NCBI RefSeq assembly: GCF_965363235.1
Contig: NC_134851.1
Coordinates: 57,292,833-57,356,832 of the forward strand
Direction: 5' to 3'
From: Mytilus galloprovincialis
Lineage: Eukaryota; Mollusca; Bivalvia; Mytilida; Mytilidae
DNA length: 64,000 nucleotides
The position numbers and the translations under genes were made by a program. Shown here one piece after another: positions 20,477 to 30,313 of the stretch (position 1 is the stretch's first letter; every line of letters starts with the position of its first letter). The notes under the pieces were generated by a model. It had not been told where the DNA came from, made no database searches, and saw only the letters and a program-made list of their open reading frames with translations.

Positions 20477-21247
20477 ATGATGGTTAAAGGTCATATAGAG
20501 AGTGTTCCTATCAATTGGAAAATTGACAATGGAGCTAAACGGACTTTCATTACGGAACACGTTTTTAATTCAATTATTGAAAAACCGCAACTAAGTCCAG
20601 TTGACGCTAACTATATAGCCGCTGACGAACATAGTTTGAAATGTAAAGGAGAAGCTGTCATGTTGGTAATTTTCAATGATCACGTTTTTGAACACAAGAT
20701 CATTGTAGGAGGAGTGAACTATAACTTACTCGGGGAGGACTTTATTCTTAAAAACCGGTGTACGTGGGACCCGGATGAATCAAGTTTTATTATTAAAGGA
20801 AGTAGATTTCCATTAGGTGGAAATGATGGTAAAAGTGGATCCGACAGAGTGGTGGCCTTACAAACGATACTGGTACCCGCGGGACACGAGGCGATTGTAA
20901 AATCCAGCGTTGTTAATAAGTTGGATTCACCCTGTAAGCAAAGTTTCCTTGGGATATTGACACCGGAAAAATTGTTTATGGAAAAGTTTGGTTTAGCTAT
21001 TGCTAGGACACTAGTAGATTCTAACCAATCTGTAATATTTACACGAGTTTTTAACCCCGGATCGTCTGATGTTACAATTTATCAAAATACGCACATGGCA
21101 CTGTTTACGCCTATAGATAAGGTAGGGCCAGTCTTGGACCTGAATGTTGATGTTCCGATTTGCCGAGTGTCCGAAATAAGTATAACCGGGAGTTTTCCGT
21201 GTTATAGTGATTTAAAGACGGAATACCAATACCTTATACTTTATTAG
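20477..21247 (+). pseudogene. Retropepsin-like protease and linker domain of Gypsy Pol
   Basis: The active-site region reads WKIDNGAKRTFI (catalytic Asp at residue 17), where the family has D-T/S-G-A, so the Thr/Ser after the Asp is Asn here and activity is doubtful. The frame is open upstream (ALVRVYGVANMM). After the protease comes ILVPAGHEAIVKSSVV ... MEKFGLAIARTLVD ... VFNPGSSDVTIYQNTHMAL, a beta-rich, dUTPase-like linker seen before the RT in many invertebrate Gypsy elements. The frame ends at TAG 21245, and the 235 nt before the RT frame look decayed. Confidence 0.75.
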
Positions 21248-21482
21248 CAAGGTCCGGACAGTACCAGACCTAAGACCTAAACTACAAAATAACATACAAA
21301 AGCATATATATAAAAACAGTTACTATAGAAAAGGATTAGTGTCCAACGGATTAACTTGTCATGGTCAGAGTGATTTCCATCACGCCAAACCTATATTTAA
21401 CAATAGAATTAATTAGACACAAAGAAATGTAAAAGGTTAGATAGACGGATTAACAAATTGTCACTTTAGCAATTAAAATATA

Positions 21483-23057
21483 TTGTCCGAACTTGATTTA
21501 TTTCTAAGTCCCAATTGTCCAAATCTTCCTGGTTATATAAGCGAAGAGACTTGTTTATTACCTGAATACCTTACTGATGTTTACGAACGTGGTTGTGTTG
21601 GCCTCACGGAGGAACAGCATCAGAAGTTTAAAGTATTTCTTTGTAAAATGCAGGAGTGTTTTGCTAAACCTGGGGAGGTAGGACGAACCAATTTAGGCTC
21701 ACATTCTATCAAGCTGAACGACGAAAAGCCGGTGAGAGAGCCTCCCAGACGGATTCCTCTCTATAAAAGACAAGCAGTTGAGGACGAAATCAACAAACTA
21801 GAAGCACAAGGACTTATTGAAAAATAAATTAGCCCTTGGTCCTCGAAAATCGTAATGGTTCAAAAGAAAGACCAGTCCTGGAGAATGTGTGTGGACTTTA
21901 GAAAATTGAATGAAAAGACCGTAAAAGACGCCTACCCTTTAACTAGAATCGATGAAAACTTCGACACCTTAAGTGGAGCCGAATGGTTTACATCCTTAGA
22001 TTTAAATATGGCGTATCACCAGGTTCCATTAGAAGATGGGGATAAAGAGAAAACCGCGTTTGCGACACAAAGAAGAGGTTTATATCAGTTTGTGACTATG
22101 CTGTTTGGTCTTTGTAATGCGGCTGGAACGTTCGAGCGAATTATTGAGAAAGCGTTGAGTGGCCTGACTACAATGGCCGTTTTGTACCTAGACGACATTG
22201 TAGTTTTTGGAAAAACGTTTGATGAGCATTTCGATAACTTAGAAACAGTACTTGACAAACTAATGCTAGCCGGATTAAAATTGAAACCTAATAAGTGCAC
22301 TTTTCTTCAGAAAGAAATCACATTTTTAGGTCACGTGGTATCAAAATCCGAGGTGAGAACAAATCCGGCCAAATTAGATGCGGTAAATAAAATACCAGCT
22401 CCAACAACAATTACAGAGGTAAGAAGTTTCCTCGGCCTGACCTCGTACTACCGTAAGTTTGTAAGAAGTTATTCGAAAATTGCAAAACCTCTGTTTGATC
22501 TCACTAAGAAGGGACATTGCTGGAAGTGGACAACGGATTGTGAAACAGCGTTTCAATAACTTAAAAAACGGTTGACTTCAGCACCTATATTATCATACCC
22601 GCAAGTAAATGGAGCTGAATTCATACTGGATACCGACGCCAGTAATTTTGCTATTGGCGCGGTATTGTCACAAGTACAAGATGGAACGGAGAGAGTTATT
22701 GCCTACGGAAGTAGATCGTTAGATAAACCGGAACGCGATTATTGTGTGACCCGGAGAGAAATGCTAGCTGTAGTATTTTTTACCCGACATTTTAAACATT
22801 ACTTATTGGGTAGACGTTTTATTTTGCGTACCGATCATGGATCGCTTACATGGTTACAAAATTTCAAAGAACCAGTTGGGCAGATTCATCGTTGGATCCA
22901 ACAGTTGAGTCAATTCCACATGAAGATTGTCCATAGACCTGGTGTCCGTCATGGTAATGCCGATGCTTTATCTCGCATTATCACGTCGACATCCGATATT
23001 TGCAAACAATGCAAAATGCTCTGGGATTATGAATACCAGGGACCTGCAGAAGTATGA
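21483..23057 (+). pseudogene. Reverse transcriptase and RNase H of Gypsy Pol, with three in-frame stops
   Basis: One continuous frame interrupted only by TAA at 21825-21827, TAA at 22557-22559 and TGA at 23055-23057. RT motifs: PPRRIPLYKRQAVEDEI, MCVDFRKLNEKTV, FTSLDLNMAYHQVPL, MLFGLCNAAGTFERI, the catalytic YLDDIVVFG, ITFLGHVVS, then SFLGLTSYYRKFV. RNase H: ILDTDASNFAIGAVLS (Asp), RREMLAVVFF (Glu), LRTDHGSLTWL (Asp), HGNADALSR (Asp). All catalytic residues remain. The first stop falls just before SPWSSKIVMV and the second just before LKKRLTSAPIL, both at single codons in otherwise well conserved sequence. Confidence 0.88.
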
Positions 23058-23403
23058 ATAATTGATATGCAGGAAGGAGACGGAGTAAAATTGATGAAAA
23101 AAGTTTTGGAAGGTCAGTCTGTAGGTGGAGTTACTAATAAAAGTCCTGAAAGTCTCACAATGTCATCAAATAATTCTGGAAACATGGATGGGCAACTAGA
23201 TTGTAGTATTCCAGGAGAAATACCTATTGTAAGGAGGGGGAGAAGGCCCAATCGGCCCCCGCCAGCCAGACAAAAACCACCCCCAAAAATAGCATTGGAC
23301 ATAACATCTATGAGACAGCAACAAGAAGAGAATGATATAATGGGGGAAATTTTGAAAACTAAAAATTGAAAATGCGGAAAAACCTTCAACAACGGAAATA
23401 AGT
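23058..23403 (+). pseudogene. Pol linker between RNase H and integrase
   Basis: Same frame as RNase H after the TGA: a Ser/Asn-rich stretch, then GRRPNRPPPARQKPPPKI (Pro/Arg-rich) and DIMGEILKTK. A 1-nt insertion in the A-run at about 23361-23366 shifts the frame into the one used by the integrase. The minus-strand frames here are shadows. Confidence 0.65.
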
Positions 23404-24747
23404 AGTAAAAGCAAAGAATTCAAATTTTGGATATCAAGATGGGAGTTGTTGGAAGTTAAAAATGATGTCCTGTGTTTTTATTGGGTTGAAAAGAACAACT
23501 GTGCAAAATGGCGTGTGTGCGCACCAAAGTCCGCAGTTAGTGGTATACTTTGGTACTAACATGACGCTAGAACCTCAGATCATTTAGGAATAAAGAAAAT
23601 AGTTGAGCGAGCCCATATATGTCCGTTTTATTGGTGGAGTATGCAAAGATCGGCGAAAGAGTATGTTCATAACTGTGAAATATGCGAAGAGCGGAAAAAT
23701 CCAGCGCACAAGAAGAGGCACGCTCTGAAAACACACTTAGTCGGTGCTCCATTCGAGAGAATAGCTACGGATATCGCTGGCCCGTTTCCATTGTCTGACA
23801 ACAAAAACCGTTATGTGCTCGTAGTAGGGGACTATTTTACTAAGCTTACAGAAGCATACCCGATGCCAGATATGCAGGCGAAAACAGTTGCCGACATTAT
23901 TTTTAGAGCATGGGTTAAAAGATACGGCTGTCCTATTGAATTACACTCCGACCAGGGCAGACAATATGAAAGTACTCTTTTTCAAAACATGTGTGAGTTA
24001 CTTGAAATAAAGAAAACCAGAACAACTTCATTACATCTTCGTTCTGATGGGATGATATAACGTATGAACAGAACGATTCAGGACATATTATCAAAGTACA
24101 TCAAGTCCCACCAGAGAGATTGGGATCAACACTTAGATTTTCTTACCATGGCCTATAATTCAACACCTCATGAAAGTACAGGTTTAACACCACACCGTTT
24201 GGTGAACGGACATGAAATGAAATTCCCCTTGGATGTTATTTCTGAAAGAATTGAGCAAGACGAACCCCAGTCTGAGTTTGCATCTGATTACGCCAATAAA
24301 TAAGAAGAAAGGCTGCGTGAGGCACATGAAATAGCGAGAGAGCATTTAAAAGTGTCATCAGAGCGACAGAAATTTCAATACGACGGAAATGTTAAAGAAA
24401 AAATATATTCTGACGGACAGTTAGTGTGGAGAAATCAAAAACAAAATATTCCAGGAAAGAAAATCAAGATTTGTAGGAATTGGACCGGGCCGTGGGTGAT
24501 TACAAAAAAATTAAGCATCGTTTTGTACAGAATTCAACATGCTAAAAATTCGCCCCTCCGTTGTGGTTCATGGAGACAATTTAAAACCGTATCGGGATCA
24601 AAGAAACTTAAATGGTTTAAACAAGGAGTAATTAATGAAAATGTAACAGTAAGTTTTCCAGATCTCGATAATTTCCTGCAATCGGAAGATTCTGAAAAGG
24701 ACAGTGAATATGCGGAAGATTTGCCAATGACCTACATACAGAGTTGA
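23404..24747 (+). pseudogene. Integrase of the Gypsy element; catalytic Glu codon replaced by TAA
   Basis: N-terminal H-H-C-C zinc module: SDHLGIKKIVERAH, then NCEICEERK. Core: ATDIAGPFPLSD (first Asp), ELHSDQGRQYES (second Asp), and the third-acid position at RSDGMI-stop-RMNRTIQ, where Ty3/Gypsy integrases have GMVERFNRT, so TAA 24058-24060 sits exactly at the catalytic Glu codon. Other in-frame TAA codons are at 23557-23559 and 24301-24303. The C-terminal GPY/F-like module reads NWTGPWVITKKLSIVLYRI. No chromodomain is evident. An open tail continues in another frame to about 25013. Confidence 0.85.
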
Positions 24748-25711
24748 ATGGAAGTATTATTCTGAACCACCAAAACGAAGATAAATGCATTGAAAATTTA
24801 CCAGCTGTTTCAAAAAGTCCACAAAAGCCCGAAAAAGAAGCCCGGAGGAACTCCAGAATTATTCTGGGCAAAAGCCCGGAGGCCCGGAAAATAAAAGCCC
24901 AGTTTCCGCATCTGAAATTAATTAGCATCTCACAGGATGTCGCGCCCGCGCAAGAAAATCAAAACAGTGGGAAAGATATACATTACACCACGAGGAAAGG
25001 ACGCCACATTTAAATACCAGAAAAGTTTAAAGATTTTATTGCAACAATGTCAAGTGCAAAACTGTTTGATTGCGTTGATTGAGAACTTTAATTGATAAAA
25101 ACATTTCAAATTTAACTTTTGTAAACAATGAACATTTGTGATTTTTCTTTTGATTTTTGTTGTCTTAAAATTTGTTTTAAATATTTGTTATTATACTTTC
25201 ACAACTGATACATGTATTTCTTTGTTAAGTTGATGAGTGAGAGTTAGTGGTGCTAAACCTGGTGCGTATTGTTGAATTCCTGTCCATAATGTGCTTATTA
25301 AATTTAAAGGGTGCTAAAAAACTTTATCGTTCAAGACCAATCAGTCAATTCATCAGGCGCGGATCCAGAGGGGGGGTTCCGGGGGTTGGAACCCATCCTT
25401 TTTTTGGACGATCAATGCATTTGAATGGGGACATGTAATTGGAACCCCCCTTTGTCCTGGGTTAGGAATCCCCCCCCCCCCCCTTTTAAAATGGTTGGAT
25501 CCGCCCCTGATTCATGTTATCATGGTTATTACTATCGATTCACTCGGGTTTTTTTTAATGACATACATGTACAATGTATGTTGATATTTTTTTTTATATA
25601 TGCAGTCTAGTAAATTTTTGGTATAATGACTTTGTTTTATAGGTATTTACATGTATGTCTGAAGTTTTTTTTGTTTTGTTATTATACTGAACAGTGGAAG
25701 TTCAGTTTTTC
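24748..25711 (+). other. Gypsy 3' non-coding region before the polypurine tract
   Basis: After the integrase there is a basic open tail (ARRNSRIILGKSPEARKI) to 25013, then T-rich sequence. It holds the MITE at 25354-25509. No envelope-like signal, transmembrane or furin-type pattern is seen. Confidence 0.6.
25354..25509. mobile_element. 156-bp MITE, CAGGCGCGGATCC ends
   Basis: CAGGCGCGGATCCAG start and GGATCCGCCCCTG end, flanked by the 6-bp direct repeat ATTCAT (25348-25353, 25510-25515). Same family as 16218-16342; the inner segment TTGGACGATCAATGCATTTG corresponds to the inverse of that copy. It sits in the Gypsy 3' region, so it is younger than that element's insertion or its ancestor. 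Confidence 0.85.
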
Positions 25712-25723
25712 AAAAGGGGAGGG
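25712..25723 (+). other. Polypurine tract
   Basis: AAAAGGGGAGGG, 3 nt before the 3' LTR. It would prime plus-strand DNA synthesis. Confidence 0.8.
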
Positions 25724-25726
25724 CTA

Positions 25727-25856
25727 TGTAATGAAAATTTATAGGGTATAAAAACTTGGTGTTTTAGGACCCTCATATTCAGGGCCGACCATCTATGACA
25801 TAGTATTACATGGTGCTTTATGGTCCTAAATTATGGAACCTGTAAGCCCTAATAAT
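25727..25856 (+). repeat. 3' LTR, left part
   Basis: First 130 bp of the 3' LTR, matching 17782-17911 with two substitutions. It ends with AATAAT, the 6-bp duplication that recurs at 29824-29829 after the LINE. Confidence 0.9.
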
Positions 25857-26078
25857 TTGTTGTTTCAAGTTAAAGTAAAAGAAACTTATGAATTTATATA
25901 TAATTTTGATAACTAAAAGAAAAAGAAAAATATATATTACACAGATCAATGATTTTACAAATATATATGTCCCTGCATATATATGTTTTATTAACCAAAA
26001 GATCTTTAAAGTAATAATAATTGAGTTATTTCCCTTTCCCCATGTCCTTTGTAAATAGATAGATTTTTGACTTGCTAT

Positions 26079-27435
26079 ATGAATATTGCCTACTGGAATA
26101 TTCATGGTTTAAATGAAGATAAATTCCAGGATGATTTGTTTATTGAAAATGTTTGTAAATATGATATAGTTTGTTTTGCAGAAACAATGTTGAGAGAGTC
26201 TCCAGGAAATCTTCCAGGTTTTACATCTCCCTATATAGTTAAGCCTATTAAGGCAAAAAAAAGGGGGAGACCATCAGGTGGCATGCTTATATTTATAAAA
26301 GCCAAATTTAAAAATGTTATTTCTGAAATAAAACACAACAACTTCTCAATATGGTTGAAAATAGATGGAACTTTTCTCAATTTGGAGAAAAACATTTTTC
26401 TTTGTTTTACCTACATCAAACCTTATATTAATAAGGATATTTCTGAACTGACATGCATTCACAAAAATGGAAAATGATATTTCTTTTTTCCTATCGAAAG
26501 GTGAGGTGATTTTAAGTGGTGATTTTAACGCACGCACAGGAGGGTTAAATGATTTTATTCAAAATGATGGTGTTAATGACAATTTTACAGACTGTCCAGT
26601 ACCGGAAGATTATACACCTGATTTACCCTTAGAAAGAAATCAATTAGATCAAAAAAACAATCTACATGGGAATTTACTTGTAAATATCTGTAAGTCCTCT
26701 CAAATGAGAATTGTGAATGGAAGATTCCTTGGTTACTCACTTGGCTACTTTACATTTTATAATAGTAATGGTAAGAGCACAGTAGATTATATGTTGACAT
26801 CACAGAATTTATTTTATACAATCAATAACTTTATGGTAAAACCACCTACTGATCTATCAGATCATTGTTTAATAGCGTTGAATATTTTTAATTTTAAAAA
26901 TTCTAAAGAAATAGATAAGGAAGAACTATGGTCCCTTCCTGGTACATTTAAATGGGCGGATCAGAGTAAGGACATTTATATTGATGCTTTATTAGAAGAA
27001 AAGAGTGTAGAACACATTCTATCTTTAAACAAACTAATTGATGATAATAATTTTAATGATATTGACTTCTTAGTGACCAAAACTAATGAAATCTATTTAG
27101 AAGCTGCAAAAAAATCAGTTTCTTTTAAAGCAAATTTAAAAAAATCCAAAATGCAAAGACACACAAAAAAGGCAAAACCTAAAAAAGTATGGATGTCAAA
27201 TGATTGCTTAATCCTTAGAAAAGAAGTGCGTTCCCTTGGAAATAGATTAGCTAAAGCCCCTAATAATAATGCATTAAGATTGACTTATTGCAACTGTAAA
27301 AGAGAGTACAATAAATTGAAAAATAAATTAAAAAAGGATTTTTTTCATTCCTTGATAAAACAAATAAATGAGATAAACCCAAAAAACACCAAAGAATTTT
27401 GGGGAAGCATTAATAATTACAAAAAAAAAGAATAA
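26079..27435 (+). pseudogene. LINE endonuclease domain and linker (two frame slips)
   Basis: The ATG at 26079 opens NIAYWNIHGLNEDKF (Asn), VCFAETML (Glu), GRPSGGMLIFIK, IFLCFTYIKP. A slip near 26460 leads to GEVILSGDFNARTG (Asp-x-Asn), STVDYMLTS and LSDHCLIAL (the SDH motif), so all catalytic motifs of APE-type endonucleases are present. A basic linker follows (KSKMQRHTKKAKPKKVWM) and the frame slips again in the A9 run at about 27420-27429, after which the RT frame takes over. Two slips in A-rich positions may be recent mutations or assembly errors. Confidence 0.82.
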
Positions 27436-27487
27436 TAATTGTGAGCCTGCTATTTCTGCCAAGGAATGGGAGATTCATTATAAAAAT

Positions 27488-29566
27488 TTGCTTGCTTCAA
27501 GTAATAATGATAAAACTGATACAAATCAAAATATAGAGAACAAAAATCACAACTTTTCTAATACATCCCTTAATGTCCCTATTACATGTAAAGAAATCAA
27601 AGACTGCATTAAGAAGTTAAAAAAGGGAAAATCTGGAGGTTCTGATTTGATAATTAATGAATTTCTAAAGGTGGGGTCAAACACTCTAGTTTTACTTCTG
27701 ACAAAACTTTTTAATAAGATACTTAACTCAGAAAAATTCCCCAAAATTTGGAACATTTCTCTATTGACATCAATTTATAAATCTGGTGACCCATCTGATT
27801 GTGGGAACTATAGAGGTATAAGCATAACAAGCTGTCTTGGTAAAGTCTTTACATCCATTTTACAAAAACGACTTAGTGATTTTCTTGAAACACATAATTT
27901 ATTATCTTCAAATCAAGGTGGTTTTAGAAAAAATTACAGAACTGTAGATCATGTCTTTATTTTAAAAACAATAATAAACAAATATTTGTTTAAATGTAAA
28001 AAGAAACTATATGTGTGTTTTGTAGATTTTAAAAAGGCTTTTGACAGTGTCTGGAGATCAGCTCTGTTCTTAAAATTACCAAATAAAGGAATACAAGGCA
28101 AATTTTATAATATACTGCATGACATGTACTCTAATACCTTATATTCATGTAAATATCAAAATATGTTTACCAAGCCTTTTCTTGCTAATCAGGGAGTAAA
28201 ACAAGGTGACAGTTTAAGTCCAACTTTATTTAATATATTTGTTGATGACATAGGAAAATACTTAGATACAAACTTAACTAGTGCAGTTAATTTAAATGGC
28301 AAAAAAGTGAACCATTTATTGTATGCTGATGATTTATTGTTGATATCAGAATCTGCAGATGGTCTCCAGAACTCTCTTGATTCTTTACAAAAATATAGTA
28401 CTGAATGGAAACTGGACGTGAACCTTAAGAAAACAAAAATTATAATTTTCTCTAAAATTAAAGTAAATAAAGAAAACTTTTACTTTTATTACAGTTCCAA
28501 TGCAATTGAAATTGTTGATTGTTATAAATACTTAGGAGTTGATTTTCATAGCTCTGGAAAATTTATACAGGCAGTGTCAAGCCTCTCAGATAAAGCTAAA
28601 AAAGCATATTTTGCATTGAAGTCAAAACTACCATATAGTGAAAATTTGTCTGTTAAGACTTGGCTCCAGCTTTTTAATTCAATGATAACTCCTATTTTAA
28701 CTTATGGATCAGAAGTATGGATATCAGAATTCAAACCAAATTTTGAAGCATTAGACAAAAGTAAATTAGAAAAAACACAAAACTCCATATTTAAAAACAT
28801 ACTTGGGGTTCATGGAAAGTCTTCCAATCTAGCAGTGCGGTGTGAATTGGGCACTTTACCCATTAGCATTAAATGTTATCAACTTATGTATAAATATTAT
28901 GAGCGTCTCAGTGAAATTGGTGAACGGTCTGGTGGTCCGCATGAAATTCTCAAGGCTGCTTTTGAAGTGGACAAAACTCTCACAAATAGAGAAAATTCAT
29001 GGTCTTATAAACTATCTGAATTAATGAAATATATTGGAATACCCTTTAACAAGCATTGTATTAGTAATTTCAAACAGAAACTAGAAGATTTCTACAAAAA
29101 TAAAATTATATTTGAACTTTCTAAGATAAAAGATGGAAACTGTGGTAAACTTTTATTTTTTAGTAAAATTTATACTAAATTTAAACAACAAGAATATTTA
29201 AATTTTAATATTCCTAAATACCTTAGAAAAAAACTCACTAAATTAAGAATTAGTGCACACTCATTAGCAATAGAAACTGGGAGGTATGCAAGACCAAAAA
29301 TACCATCTAATGAGAGATTTTGTAAATTTTGCACAGGAAAAATTGAAAATGAGATTCATTTCTTGATTGAATGTCCGCAATATAACAAAATTAGATCTAA
29401 ATATAAAATTAATGATATTAATTCAAATAATTTGAATGAAAATTTTACCAAAATGTTAAATCCTATGTCTGAAAAGGAATTAAAATCTATTTGTATGTAT
29501 ATTGAAGAAGCTCTTGATTTGAAAGACCACCATACCGTTTCACCAGATAATAATCTTTTACATTAG
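27488..29566 (+). CDS. LINE reverse transcriptase, intact frame
   Basis: 692 residues in one frame. RT motifs: CGNYRGISITSCLGKVFTSI, NQGGFRKNYRTVDHV, YVCFVDFKKAFDSVWR, NQGVKQGDSLSPTLFNIFVD, the catalytic LLYADDLLL (28322-28333), WKLDVNLKKTKIIIF and YKYLGVDF. After the RT comes LTYGSEVWI, and near the C-terminus a zinc-knuckle-like cluster FCKFCTGKIENEIHFLIECPQY (CX2CX8HX4C). The upstream part before 27488 is in another frame (see the endonuclease entry), so the full polyprotein would be about 1,160 residues. It would reverse-transcribe its own RNA at the nick. Of all RTs in the window this is the only one with an uninterrupted frame. Confidence 0.88.
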   Translation: MLASSNNDKTDTNQNIENKNHNFSNTSLNVPITCKEIKDCIKKLKKGKSGGSDLIINEFLKVGSNTLVLLLTKLFNKILNSEKFPKIWNISLLTSIYKSGDPSDCGNYRGISITSCLGKVFTSILQKRLSDFLETHNLLSSNQGGFRKNYRTVDHVFILKTIINKYLFKCKKKLYVCFVDFKKAFDSVWRSALFLKLPNKGIQGKFYNILHDMYSNTLYSCKYQNMFTKPFLANQGVKQGDSLSPTLFNIFVDDIGKYLDTNLTSAVNLNGKKVNHLLYADDLLLISESADGLQNSLDSLQKYSTEWKLDVNLKKTKIIIFSKIKVNKENFYFYYSSNAIEIVDCYKYLGVDFHSSGKFIQAVSSLSDKAKKAYFALKSKLPYSENLSVKTWLQLFNSMITPILTYGSEVWISEFKPNFEALDKSKLEKTQNSIFKNILGVHGKSSNLAVRCELGTLPISIKCYQLMYKYYERLSEIGERSGGPHEILKAAFEVDKTLTNRENSWSYKLSELMKYIGIPFNKHCISNFKQKLEDFYKNKIIFELSKIKDGNCGKLLFFSKIYTKFKQQEYLNFNIPKYLRKKLTKLRISAHSLAIETGRYARPKIPSNERFCKFCTGKIENEIHFLIECPQYNKIRSKYKINDINSNNLNENFTKMLNPMSEKELKSICMYIEEALDLKDHHTVSPDNNLLH

Positions 29567-29823
29567 TTTGTGCATATGCATATATATATATATATAAATC
29601 TTATATTGTGTGTTTTAAGTAAATATATGAAAATCTAGAATAATACTGAAATATAAGTTTATGGTATCAATAGCAGTTTATAATGTATTTGTATACATAG
29701 AATTGGCTCATGACTTGTTACATGAATCTTTATTTCATTTATGTGTTGTTTTAATATTATAATTGTCTGTATTTGGATCACGCCTCTATTGTGCTCTTTC
29801 CAATAAAATATTGAATTGAATTG

Positions 29824-30313
29824 AATAATACCTGGTACACGGTTGCCCTAGTATAACTATATATGGTGCCCATAAACCCTGGTGCCCATAAGCCAATTTG
29901 CCCATAAGCCTAGCTGGTGCCCATAAGCCCTGTATCCATAAGCCCAGAAACTCTGGTGCCCATAAGCCCACAAACCCATATTGCAAGAGAAGGTATATAA
30001 GGGAGTGATAATTGTGATACAGCAGAGCTGACGAGAGAACGAGATTAGAGGATTGTTAATATTACTTAGTGTGCTATATCTGTATATACCGTATATTCTG
30101 TTATTACGTAATTACTACATGTATTGTGTTTTTATGATACTTGAATACACTGTTGAACTTTACTTTACTTCGTGTTTATTTTAGTAAGTCAGAGAAAAGG
30201 TCCAAGTAACACAAGAATCCCTCATTTTATATACGCAAAAGGATCTTCTCGGGTCACGAACTACCGGCCGTCGACAACACCACCGGGAAGGTCCCCCGAA
30301 TTTTTGCGTTACA
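29824..30313 (+). repeat. 3' LTR, right part
   Basis: Matches 17906-18392 with substitutions and a few short indels. It contains the CCCATAAGCC words, a TATA box at about 29994 and the terminal GCGTTACA. It is followed by ATTG, the element's 4-bp target duplication. Confidence 0.9.

Larger units (their letters stand above)
25857..29823 (+). mobile_element. LINE inserted in the Gypsy 3' LTR
   Basis: About 3.97 kb bounded by AATAAT duplications (25851-25856, 29824-29829). It has an apurinic-type endonuclease and RT, a 257-bp 3' UTR and an ATTGAATTGAATTG tail instead of poly(A). The coding region is in three pieces owing to two frame slips. No separate ORF1 is seen before the endonuclease; only about 220 bp precede it. 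The YGSEVW motif and a C-terminal CxxC-H-C cluster place it in the Jockey/CR1/I-like range, but I cannot name the clade. Its sequence is A-rich, unlike the Gypsy host. Confidence 0.88.
17782..30313 (+). mobile_element. Ty3/Gypsy LTR retrotransposon with a LINE nested in its 3' LTR
   Basis: LTRs start TGTAA and end TTACA. The target duplication ATTG lies at 17778-17781 and 30314-30317. Internal order: primer site, Gag, protease, RT, RNase H, integrase, polypurine tract. Domain order with integrase last and the RT sequence place it in Ty3/Gypsy. The 3' LTR is split at 25857-29823 by a LINE; without it the element is about 8.6 kb. Pol carries six in-frame stops plus frame changes, so this copy is defective. 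No envelope-like frame is seen between integrase and the 3' LTR. Confidence 0.92.

Noticed and set aside
24748..25711. Envelope gene in the Gypsy element
   Set aside because: No signal peptide, transmembrane or cleavage pattern in any frame between integrase and the 3' LTR.
25857..29823. Assignment of the LINE to a specific clade (L1, Jockey, CR1, I, Nimb)
   Set aside because: Motifs fit several clades and the tail is not poly(A); a phylogeny of the 692-residue RT frame is needed.
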